Of a DNA stretch of 64,000 nt, positions 15,349 to 23,189 are shown piece after piece. The stretch is from Amycolatopsis anabasis (GTDB taxonomy: Bacteria; Actinomycetota; Actinomycetes; Mycobacteriales; Pseudonocardiaceae). Within the stretch, counting starts at the first letter, position 1. Each line of letters opens with the position of its first letter. The position numbers were made by a program, and so were the translations under genes. The stretch covers positions 52,938 to 116,937 of the forward strand of contig NZ_VTHK01000032.1 in NCBI RefSeq assembly GCF_009765355.1. Reading direction: 5' to 3'. The notes beneath the pieces are model-generated. The model searched no databases. It worked only from the letters and a program-made list of their open reading frames with translations, and had not been told where the DNA came from.

Positions 15349-17070
15349 ATGACCGAAGAGCAGGGCGTGCGCGGCTACCCGCGGCATGGCGCGGCGCGTC
15401 TGCTCGCCCATTGCCTGCGCCGGTATTGGCCGCTGCTGGCGGGTGCGGTCGCCGGCGGCACGATCTTCCAGCTGTCCACAGTGATCTTCCCGCTGTGCGT
15501 GCAGTACGCGATCGACACCGGAATCCAGCGCGGCGACCTGGCGGCCACCGCGCGCTGGGCGGCGGTGATCGTCGGCATCGCGGTGACCCTGGTGGCCGGG
15601 CTCGCCCTGATGCAGTGGCTGGTCACCGTCGCCGCGATCCGGGCCGCCAACGAACTCCGCGGCGCGCTGCTCGACCGCGCCCTGCGACTGGACCGGCGGA
15701 CCCTGGCCCGGTTCGGGCGCGGAGACCTGGCGACGCGCGGAACCCGCGACGTCGATCTCGTGTACACCTGGCTCGCCGGATGCGCCTCCATGGTCACCGG
15801 GCTCGTCGGTTTCGCGGTGATCCTGGTGCTGGTCGCCGACCAGGACGGCGTGCTGGCGATCGCCGGGCTGGCGACCGTGCCGGTGCTGGTCGTGCTGAAC
15901 ATCGTGCTGCCCCGCCGGTTCGCCGCGGTCAATTCCCGGCTGTCCGCGGCACACGGCGCGCGGGCCGACGCGGTGGAGGAACTGCTCACCGCGAGTGCCG
16001 CGGTCCGGGGGATCGGCGGCGAGGGCCCCCTGGTCGAGCGGCATGCCTTGCGCAGCGCCGAAGTCACCCGGGAAACCGTGGCCACCGCCCGGGTCGCGGC
16101 GTGGTGGGCCGCGGGCGCGCCGTTCGTCCCCGGCGCCGCGACGGCCGTCGGCCTGCTCGTCGGCGGGCACGCGGTGATCGGCGGTTCACTCACCGTCGGC
16201 GGCCTGGTGGCGTTCACCAGCTGGATGAGCATGCTCGGCGTCTGGGTCGGGGTGCTGACCGGCCGGTTCACGCAACTGGGCGAGGCGTTCACCGCCGCCG
16301 GACGGATCAACGAGGTACTGCTGGTGACGCCCGCGTTCACCGATCCCGCGGATCCGGCGGAACTGCCCGCGTCCGGCACGCTGGTCGCCGACGGCGTGGC
16401 GGCACACGGCATCGGCCCGATCGAGCTGACCGTCGAACCGGGTGAGTTCGTGGCGGTCACCGGGCCGCTGTCGTCCGGGAAGTCCACGCTGCTGCGTTTG
16501 CTGGGCCGCTGGGACGATCCGGACGCCGGGGCCGTGCGGTACGGCGGCGTCGATCTGCGCGCGGCGCGGCTGGCGGAGGTGCGCCGGCGGTTCGTCGTGG
16601 TGGCGCAGCGGCCGGAGGTCGTGTCCGGGACGGTCGCGGACAACCTCCGGCTCGGCCGCCCCGGACTGACCGACGAGGAGTTGCGCGCGGCGTGCCGGAT
16701 CGCGGCGATCGACACCCATTTCGACGCCCTGCCCGACGGGTACCGGACCGAGGTGGGGGAACGCGGCAACACCTTGTCCGGTGGGCAGCTCCAGCGCCTC
16801 GCCCTCGCGCGGGCCGTGCTGCACGGCGCGAATGTCCTGCTGCTCGACGACATCACCTCGGCCGTGGACGCCGCCACCGAGCGGCGGATCCTGGAGCGCC
16901 TGCGGGCGTGGGCCTCCGATCCCGCGGCACCGCGGACGATCGTGTTCGCGAGCCACCGGGAGGCGGTGATCGCCGCGGCGGACCGGCGGGTGGCGCTGCC
17001 GGATCCCCGGCGCGCGGGGGAATCCGCGGACCGGGCGCCGAGCCTGGCGATCGGGGGCACGGGTGGCTGA
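15349..17070 (+). CDS. ABC half-transporter with degenerate catalytic site
   Basis: A 573-aa fused permease-ATPase. The membrane domain occupies about 20-320. The nucleotide-binding domain has Walker A GPLSSGKS (from 372), an intact signature LSGGQ (476-480) and Walker B LLLDD (Asp500-Asp501), where the usual catalytic Glu is Asp. Its partner downstream shows the complementary pattern (Glu present, signature LSAGE). So it is the degenerate half of an asymmetric heterodimer such as TM287/288. It lies 33 nt after the SIP gene and overlaps its partner by 8 nt. ATG 15349 follows GGGGGA. Likely cargo is the siderophore or its ferric form; direction is not readable. Confidence 0.9.
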   Translation: MTEEQGVRGYPRHGAARLLAHCLRRYWPLLAGAVAGGTIFQLSTVIFPLCVQYAIDTGIQRGDLAATARWAAVIVGIAVTLVAGLALMQWLVTVAAIRAANELRGALLDRALRLDRRTLARFGRGDLATRGTRDVDLVYTWLAGCASMVTGLVGFAVILVLVADQDGVLAIAGLATVPVLVVLNIVLPRRFAAVNSRLSAAHGARADAVEELLTASAAVRGIGGEGPLVERHALRSAEVTRETVATARVAAWWAAGAPFVPGAATAVGLLVGGHAVIGGSLTVGGLVAFTSWMSMLGVWVGVLTGRFTQLGEAFTAAGRINEVLLVTPAFTDPADPAELPASGTLVADGVAAHGIGPIELTVEPGEFVAVTGPLSSGKSTLLRLLGRWDDPDAGAVRYGGVDLRAARLAEVRRRFVVVAQRPEVVSGTVADNLRLGRPGLTDEELRAACRIAAIDTHFDALPDGYRTEVGERGNTLSGGQLQRLALARAVLHGANVLLLDDITSAVDAATERRILERLRAWASDPAAPRTIVFASHREAVIAAADRRVALPDPRRAGESADRAPSLAIGGTGG

Positions 17071-18757
17071 GGCCCCGGTTCTGAGCGAACGGCCGTCGCA
17101 GGCGCGGGTGCTGCGCCGGGCCTGGCCTTATCTGCGGCCGCACCGGCGGGCCGTGGCGGCCGCGCTCGTGCTCAGCGCCGCCGCCACGCTGGCCATGACG
17201 TTCCTGCCGCCGGTCGTCGGCTGGGCCGTCGACCGGGTGGAGCAGCGCGACGGTCCGGGCCTGTACGCGGTGGCCGGGGTGTTCGTCGTGCTGGTGGTCG
17301 CCCGGATGATCCTGTTGCGCAGCGCCGAGTTGTGGCTCGCGCGCGCGGGCGAGCGGGTGGTGTCGTCGCTGCGGGAGCTGGCGGTCGCCCGGCTCGCCAC
17401 GGCGCCCCTGCGGTTCCTGGAAGCCCAGCGGTCGGGTGATCTGCTGCGCCGCACCACCAGCGAAATCGCCGACCTGTCCTCGTTCGTCCGGTCGGATCTG
17501 CCGGATCTGCTGTCGGTGGCCGGATACCTCGTCTTCACCACGGCGGTCCTGCTGGTCTACTCGTGGCAGCTGACGCTGGTGCTGGTGCTGGTGTTCCTGC
17601 CGCTGGCCGCGCTGACCATGCGCTGGTTCCAGCGGGGCGCCAAGGAAGCCTTCGCCGCGGAGGCGGCCGAGAAGGCGACCGTCGCCGCGACCTACGCCGA
17701 GGGTGTCGGTGCCCAGGAACTGCTGGCCGCGTACGGCGCGGAAAGCCAGTGGTCCCAGCGGTTCCGGCGCGATTCCGACCGGCTGCGCAAGGCCGCGGTG
17801 TGGTCGGAGTTCACGGTGCTGCGCGCCAGCGGGGTCACCCTGGCGCAGGGCGTCGCCGACGCGGTCATCCTCCTGCTGGGTGGCTGGCTGGTGATCGGCG
17901 GCGGGATGCCGGTGAGCACGGTGGCGGTGTTCGTGCTCGCGATGCGCCAGCTCTTCGAATCGGTCAACCAGCTCAGCGGCCTGGTCGGGCAGCTGCAGAC
18001 CTCGCGGGTCGGGCTGGCCCGGTTGCTCGATCTGCTCGACGGGACCGCGCGGGCCGATCGCACGCCGAAGGCCGCGGCCGCGCCCGAACGCGGCGCCCTG
18101 CACGCGACCGGGTTGCGTTACTCCTATGTGGACGGTGTACCGGCGCTGGTCGACGTGTCCTGCGAGTTCCCGCCGGGTTCGCGGGCCGCGCTGGTCGGGC
18201 CGACCGGATCGGGTAAGACCACGCTCGCGAAACTGCTGGCCGGGCTGTACCTCCCGGACGAGGGCGAGGTCCGGTACGCGGGGATTCCACTGCCGGACCT
18301 GCCGCCGGACGAGCTGCGCCGCCGGATCATGCTGATCCCGCAGCGGGTGCACGTGGTTTCCGGGACACTGCGGGAGAATCTGCGGCTCATACCATCCACT
18401 CCGGACGATGACCGGATCGACCGGGCGCTGGCCGAACTGGGCCTGCGGGAGTGGGTCGCGAGCCTGCCGCGGGGTCTGGACACGCCGCTGACCCCGGCCG
18501 GGGACGCGCTGTCGGCGGGGGAGCGGCAGCTCATCGGGCTGATCCGGGCGGCGCTGGTCGATCCGGCGGTGCTCATCCTCGACGAGGCGACCGCGGACGT
18601 GGACCCGGTCACCGCGGAACGGATCGAGGCCGCCCTCGACCGGCTGCGGGAAGACCGGTCGCTGATCGTCATCGCGCACCGCAAGGCCACCATCGACCGC
18701 CTGCCGTACGCGGTGCGGCTGGAAGCGGGGCGAACCGCGGAGCTGGGGCGGCTGTGA
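17063..18757 (+). CDS. ABC half-transporter, catalytic partner of the preceding gene
   Basis: A 564-aa fused permease-ATPase. The membrane domain covers about 20-310. Walker A is GPTGSGKT, the signature is changed to LSAGE (483-487) and Walker B LILDEATADVD keeps catalytic Glu508. In a heterodimer its Walker motifs face the intact LSGGQ of the partner (one working ATP site), while its altered signature faces the partner's Asp-Asp site (one degenerate site). GTG 17063 overlaps the upstream stop by 8 nt, and the gene ends in a GTGA overlap with the first FecCD gene, indicating translational coupling through the operon. Confidence 0.9.
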   Translation: MAEAPVLSERPSQARVLRRAWPYLRPHRRAVAAALVLSAAATLAMTFLPPVVGWAVDRVEQRDGPGLYAVAGVFVVLVVARMILLRSAELWLARAGERVVSSLRELAVARLATAPLRFLEAQRSGDLLRRTTSEIADLSSFVRSDLPDLLSVAGYLVFTTAVLLVYSWQLTLVLVLVFLPLAALTMRWFQRGAKEAFAAEAAEKATVAATYAEGVGAQELLAAYGAESQWSQRFRRDSDRLRKAAVWSEFTVLRASGVTLAQGVADAVILLLGGWLVIGGGMPVSTVAVFVLAMRQLFESVNQLSGLVGQLQTSRVGLARLLDLLDGTARADRTPKAAAAPERGALHATGLRYSYVDGVPALVDVSCEFPPGSRAALVGPTGSGKTTLAKLLAGLYLPDEGEVRYAGIPLPDLPPDELRRRIMLIPQRVHVVSGTLRENLRLIPSTPDDDRIDRALAELGLREWVASLPRGLDTPLTPAGDALSAGERQLIGLIRAALVDPAVLILDEATADVDPVTAERIEAALDRLREDRSLIVIAHRKATIDRLPYAVRLEAGRTAELGRL

Positions 18758-19815
18758 CGACACGTTCGGAATCACTGGTGCGGGACACGCCCGTCGCGTC
18801 CTGGCCCGTGCGCCGCCGCCGGGTCGCCGCGCGGAGCGGCGGGTTGCTCGTCGGCGCCGGGCTGATCCTGTTCGTCGGACTGGTCAGCGTCGCGGTGGGA
18901 GCCAAACCGATCCCGCTCGACGTGGTGTGGCACGCGATCTTCGGTTACGACGGGTCCTACGACGCCAACGTGATCTGGGACCAGCGGATGCCCCGCACCC
19001 TGCTCGGCCTCGCGGTCGGCGCGGCGCTGGGCGCCTCCGGCGCGCTGATGCAGGCCCTGACCCGCAACCCGCTCGCGGACCCCGGTGTGCTCGGCGTCAA
19101 CGCGGGCGCGTCGGTGGGTGTGGTCGCCTCGGTTCTCCTGTTCGGGCTGACCCAGCTGGCGCAGTACGCCTGGTTCGCGTTCGCCGGCGCGGCGATCGCC
19201 GGGGTGGTCGTCTACCTCCTCGGTTCGACCGGGCGGGGCGGGCCGACGCCGGTCCGGCTCGCGCTCGCGGGCACCGTGGTCGGCGCCGTGCTGACCGGGA
19301 TCATCACCGCGATCACCACGACGAACGCGCAGTCCTGGCAGCTGATGCGGTTCTGGACGATCGGTTCGCTGGTGAACCGGAACGCCGAGGTGCTGGTGCA
19401 GGTCGTGCCGTTCCTCGCCATCGGCGCGGTCATCGCGTTCTCCATCACCGGTGCGCTGAACGCGCTCGCCCTCGGGGATCAGGTGGGCCGCGCCCTGGGC
19501 GCCCGCGTGGGCCGGACGCGACTGCTGGCCGGGGTCGCGATCGTGCTGCTGTGCGGCGGCGCGACCGCGGCGGCCGGCCCGATCGGGTTCGTCGGGCTGG
19601 CGGTGCCGCACGCGGTCCGCGCGATCGTCGGTCCCGATTACCGGTGGGTGGTGCCCTATTCGCTGGTGGCCGCGCCGCTGCTGGTACTCGGTTCGGACAT
19701 CCTCGGCCGGGTCGTGCTGCCGTCCGGGGAACTCGAGGTCGGCGTGGTCACCGCGGTGGTCGGGGCGCCGGTGTTCATCTACCTGGTGCGCCGGAGGCGG
19801 GTGGCGGCCCTATGA
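18754..19815 (+). CDS. FecCD-type ferric-siderophore permease, subunit 1
   Basis: A 353-aa permease of the BtuC/FecCD family. After a charged N-terminus come about 9-10 hydrophobic segments with the family signature RNPLADPGVLGVNAGA (near 105-120) and the C-terminal GPIGFVGLAVPH motif, the part that contacts the ATPase. It would move ferric siderophore across the membrane together with the second FecCD protein. GTG 18754 is used because it overlaps the upstream stop (GTGA) and gives the normal family length; longer openings run into the ABC gene. No matching ATPase gene is present in the window. Confidence 0.95.
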   Translation: MTTRSESLVRDTPVASWPVRRRRVAARSGGLLVGAGLILFVGLVSVAVGAKPIPLDVVWHAIFGYDGSYDANVIWDQRMPRTLLGLAVGAALGASGALMQALTRNPLADPGVLGVNAGASVGVVASVLLFGLTQLAQYAWFAFAGAAIAGVVVYLLGSTGRGGPTPVRLALAGTVVGAVLTGIITAITTTNAQSWQLMRFWTIGSLVNRNAEVLVQVVPFLAIGAVIAFSITGALNALALGDQVGRALGARVGRTRLLAGVAIVLLCGGATAAAGPIGFVGLAVPHAVRAIVGPDYRWVVPYSLVAAPLLVLGSDILGRVVLPSGELEVGVVTAVVGAPVFIYLVRRRRVAAL

Positions 19816-20858
19816 CCGCGAATCGGTGGATCCTGCGCACCGCAAGCGAAACGGTGGCCCTGCGCGTGCACCGGCGCGCCGCGGTCGTCGCGCTGGTGCT
19901 CGCCGTGCTGTGCCTGGGCGTGGTGCTGGTCAGCCTGTTCGCCGGGAACTTCCCGATCTCGTTCGGCCAGGTGTTCCGGGCACTGGCCGGTGAGGGGACG
20001 CGGCAGCAGCGTTACTTCGTCAACGACGTCCGCCTGCCCCGTGCCCTGGTCGCGGTGCTGGTGGGCGCCGCGCTGGCCGTGGCCGGGGCGATTTTCCAAA
20101 GCCTCACCGGGAATCCGCTGGGCAGCCCGGACATCATCGGCTTCAACGGCGGCGCCGCGCTCGGCGCGGTGTTCTGCATCCTCACCCTGAAGGGCGCCGG
20201 ACTGGTTTCGGTCGGCGCCGGCGCGATCGTCGGTGGCGCGGTGATCGCGGGCCTGGTGTACCTGCTCGCGTACCGGGGCGGGGTGCAGGGTTACCGCCTG
20301 GTGCTCGTCGGCGTCGGCATCAGCGCGCTGCTGAGCGCGGGGACGGCGTACCTGCTCAGCCGGGCGGAGCTGACCGATTCGCTGAACGCCCAGGTCTGGA
20401 TGGTCGGCAGCCTGAACGGCCGGTCCTGGGACCAGGTCTGGATCCTGCTCGTCGTGCTCGCGGTGGCGCTCCCGGCGGCGTTCGCGCTGAGCGGTCCGCT
20501 GCTGACCCTGGAACTGAGCCCGGACACGGCGACCGGGCTGGGGCTGCGGGTCAACCGGATCCGGCGACGCGCCATCGTGGTGACGGTCATGCTCAGCGCG
20601 GTGGCCGTGGCGACCGCGGGGCCCATCACGTTCGTCGCGCTGGCGGCGCCGCAGATCGCCAAACGGCTCGCGCGTTCGGCGGGCCCGTCGCTGGTCGTCT
20701 CCGCGCTCGCCGGTGGGTTCCTGCTCGCGCTCGCGGACCTGGTGGCGCAACGGGTCCTGCCGTCCACGCAGCTCCCGGTCGGGGTCACCACGGTGGTGTT
20801 CGGCGGGCTCTACCTGGGGTGGTTGCTGATTGGCGAATCGCGGCGCGGAAAAGCTTGA
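19812..20858 (+). CDS. FecCD-type ferric-siderophore permease, subunit 2
   Basis: A 348-aa second FecCD permease. The signature TGNPLGSPDIIGFNGGA and the C-terminal AGPITFVALAAPQIAKRL are typical of FepG/FecD partners. It has about 9-10 membrane segments. It starts at an ATGA overlap with subunit 1, so equimolar synthesis of a heterodimeric channel is likely. The binding lipoprotein that should deliver substrate is at the far end of the NRPS operon (62288-63256), and the ATPase must come from elsewhere. Last gene of the SIP operon. Confidence 0.95.
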   Translation: MTANRWILRTASETVALRVHRRAAVVALVLAVLCLGVVLVSLFAGNFPISFGQVFRALAGEGTRQQRYFVNDVRLPRALVAVLVGAALAVAGAIFQSLTGNPLGSPDIIGFNGGAALGAVFCILTLKGAGLVSVGAGAIVGGAVIAGLVYLLAYRGGVQGYRLVLVGVGISALLSAGTAYLLSRAELTDSLNAQVWMVGSLNGRSWDQVWILLVVLAVALPAAFALSGPLLTLELSPDTATGLGLRVNRIRRRAIVVTVMLSAVAVATAGPITFVALAAPQIAKRLARSAGPSLVVSALAGGFLLALADLVAQRVLPSTQLPVGVTTVVFGGLYLGWLLIGESRRGKA

Positions 20859-20894
20859 GAGGTCACACGTTCGCCTCTGCCACCCGCGAGGAAA

Positions 20895-20913
20895 TTAGGC
20901 TAGGCTCACCTAA
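20895..20913. promoter_or_regulatory. Iron box 3, controlling the NRPS operon
   Basis: TTAGGCTAGGCTCACCTAA matches 17 of 19 positions of the iron-box consensus, the best of the three. It ends 35 nt before the mbtH start. It holds a TAGGCT hexamer that could serve as -10. It should place the whole 42-kb biosynthetic operon under iron repression. Confidence 0.92.
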
Positions 20914-20948
20914 GAGTTGATCAAGATCGCCTGGGTGGAGAAGTACAG

Positions 20949-21176
20949 ATGACGAATCCCTTCGATGACGAGAACGGCCGGTTCCTGGTACTGGTGAACG
21001 CGGAGAACCAGCATTCGCTGTGGCCGTCCTTCGCCGACGTTCCGGCCGGCTGGGAGATCGTCAAAACCGAGTCGAGCCGCCAGGAATGCCTGGGCTACAT
21101 CGAGGCGAACTGGACCGATCTGCGCCCGAAGAGCCTCATCGACGCGATGGAGGCGGCGGGGACAGACCAGGCGTGA
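20949..21176 (+). CDS. mbtH: MbtH-like protein
   Basis: A 75-aa MbtH-like chaperone that binds and activates NRPS adenylation domains. The family signature is complete: NAENQHSLWP ... VPAGW, followed by the conserved C-terminal WTDLRPKSL. It is the first gene after iron box 3, with GGAGAAG upstream of ATG 20949. It overlaps the multicopper oxidase gene as GTGA. It probably serves the ten adenylation domains encoded downstream; no other MbtH gene is visible in the window. Confidence 0.97.
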   Translation: MTNPFDDENGRFLVLVNAENQHSLWPSFADVPAGWEIVKTESSRQECLGYIEANWTDLRPKSLIDAMEAAGTDQA

Positions 21177-23155
21177 GCGGGGTCAACCGGCGTGACTTCC
21201 TGATCAAGGCCGGGGCGACCGGCGCGGTCGCGCTCGGAATCGCCCAGGTGACCGCGGAATCCCGGCCCGCGCGGACCGGCAGCGGCGCAGCGGCGGCGGG
21301 CGCGCCCGCGGCGGGACACGCGCACGGCGCCGCCGCACCGGTCGCGGACCCGGCCCCGGCCGCGCCGGTGACGCGGGTGCCCGGCGGCACGGTCACCACG
21401 CTCGAAGCGTTCCGGGACCCGCTGCGGATTCCGCCCCGGATCCGGGGTTACCGGGCGGACGGGACCACCCAGCTGACGATCCGGATGCGTCCACTGTGGA
21501 CGAGGCTGCACTCGCAGCTGCCGCCGTCGTACCTGTGGGGCTACGAAGGCCAGTTCCCCGGTCCGGTCATCGAAGCCCGGCGCGGGCAGCGGTTGCGGAT
21601 CACCTGGGTGAACGAGCTTTCCGGGCGGTACCCGTTGCCGGTGGTGGAGGTGCCCTTCGACGAGAACGCCGATCCCTTCCAGTGGGACGTGCCCGGCAGG
21701 GAGGGCGTCGAGCCGCGCGCGGACGTGGCGGCGCTGCCGCCGTGGACGTCGGTGCACCTGCACGGGGCGTTCAGCAACGGCAGCAGCGACGGCTGGGCCG
21801 AAGACGCGATCCTGCCCGGGAACGGGCAGCCCGCGGAATACGCGAACGACCAACCGGCCACCGCGTTGTGGTACCACGACCACGCCATGCACATCACGCG
21901 CTGGAACGTGATGTCCGGGCTGCTGGGGATGTACCTCCTGCGCGACGACGAGGAAGCCGCGCTGCGGCTGCCCGCCGGGGACCGCGAGGTGCCGCTGATC
22001 CTCTGCGACCGCAATTTCGACACCGACTCCGCCGGTCGGCTCACCGGAACCGTCCTGCACAAGACCACGGTCATGCGGACCGAACCGCTGCGGCAGGTCC
22101 GCTCGTTCGCCGGGCCGTACACCCTGGTCAACGGGACGGTGTGGCCGCACCTCGACGTCGCCCCCGGCTGGTACCGGTTCCGGATGCTCAACGCCTCCAA
22201 CACGCGGCCCTACACCGTGCGGCTGGTCGGGGAGGACGGGAATCCCCTGCCCGCCGGGACGATCTTCGTGATCGGCACCGACTCGGGCCTGCTTGCGGCG
22301 CCGGTCGACGTCCGCGACGGGTTCGGGCTCGCCGCCGCCGAACGGGCCGACGTGCTGATCGACTTCCGGGCGCTCGCCGGGCGGAAACTTCGGCTGCGCA
22401 ACGTCGACTACGACCCGGGTCCCTGGCCGGAGTTCCTCGAGTTCCGGGTGGGCACGCGGCGCACCGCCGAATCGTTCACGCTGCCGCCGCGGTTGTCCCG
22501 GTCGTTCGCGCGGGTCACCGCCGAGGCCGTGCGGGACAGGCCGGAGCGGATGGTGATGCTCACCCCGGTCGGCGTGAGCCACGCGCGGATGTGGGAGATG
22601 ACCCGGATCGATCCGCCCGCCGGGCCCGGTCCGGTCGACGGGGTGGTGCAGGTCCGGGAGAAGGACGGATCGGTGACCACCTGGCGGCGCCTGGCCTACC
22701 GGTGGAGCGATCCGGTGCAGTACGCCGCCGAGACCGGCGGCTGGGAGCGGTGGCGGTTCCTGAACCTGGACTATTCGGGCTGGCCGCATCCGATGCACCT
22801 GCACGTGTCCGCGTTCCAGCCGCTGTCCCGGGAGTTCTACGACATCGACGGGTTCCAGTTCCTCGACCTGCCCGGCGGCGGGATCGGGGGCGGAACCGCG
22901 AAACCGGTGGCGTTCAAAGAAACCCAGCCGATCGCGCCCGCGGAACAGGGCTGGAAGGACGTGATCACCGTCGCGGCCGGGGAATGCGTCGACCTCGCGG
23001 TGAAGTTCACCGAGGTGAGCGGCAAGTTCGTCTACCACTGCCACATGTTCGAACACGAGGACATGAGCATGATGCGGCCGTTCCTCGTGCAGCCCAGGCA
23101 GGTGCTCGCCATCGCGCGCTCGATGGAACACGAACTCGGCCACGGGCAACACTGA
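21173..23155 (+). CDS. Tat-exported multicopper oxidase (CotA / bilirubin oxidase / phenoxazinone synthase-like)
   Basis: A 660-aa three-cupredoxin multicopper oxidase. The N-terminus carries a twin-arginine signal, NRRDFLIKAGATGAVALG, then an Ala/Pro/His-rich linker to about residue 65. All four copper motifs are intact: HLHG (195-198), WYHDHAMH (233-240), HPMHLH (539-544) and HCHMFEHEDMSM with Cys623, His628 and axial Met633. It should oxidise phenols, amines or metal ions with four-electron reduction of O2 outside the cytoplasm. It lies between mbtH (GTGA overlap) and the first NRPS (34-nt gap), so it is made with the peptide. Possible roles are oxidising or cross-linking a catechol/phenol in the product, or ferroxidase activity; the sequence does not decide. 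Confidence 0.93.
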   Translation: MSGVNRRDFLIKAGATGAVALGIAQVTAESRPARTGSGAAAAGAPAAGHAHGAAAPVADPAPAAPVTRVPGGTVTTLEAFRDPLRIPPRIRGYRADGTTQLTIRMRPLWTRLHSQLPPSYLWGYEGQFPGPVIEARRGQRLRITWVNELSGRYPLPVVEVPFDENADPFQWDVPGREGVEPRADVAALPPWTSVHLHGAFSNGSSDGWAEDAILPGNGQPAEYANDQPATALWYHDHAMHITRWNVMSGLLGMYLLRDDEEAALRLPAGDREVPLILCDRNFDTDSAGRLTGTVLHKTTVMRTEPLRQVRSFAGPYTLVNGTVWPHLDVAPGWYRFRMLNASNTRPYTVRLVGEDGNPLPAGTIFVIGTDSGLLAAPVDVRDGFGLAAAERADVLIDFRALAGRKLRLRNVDYDPGPWPEFLEFRVGTRRTAESFTLPPRLSRSFARVTAEAVRDRPERMVMLTPVGVSHARMWEMTRIDPPAGPGPVDGVVQVREKDGSVTTWRRLAYRWSDPVQYAAETGGWERWRFLNLDYSGWPHPMHLHVSAFQPLSREFYDIDGFQFLDLPGGGIGGGTAKPVAFKETQPIAPAEQGWKDVITVAAGECVDLAVKFTEVSGKFVYHCHMFEHEDMSMMRPFLVQPRQVLAIARSMEHELGHGQH

Positions 23156-23189
23156 CCACTGTGGACATTCGAAAGATTTGGGGGATTCG

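Noticed and set aside
23161..23189. GTG 23161 or TTG 23178 as the NRPS 1 start.
   Set aside because: GTG 23161 is in another frame. TTG 23178 has no spaced Shine-Dalgarno, while GGGGGA lies just upstream of TTG 23190; the difference is only four residues.
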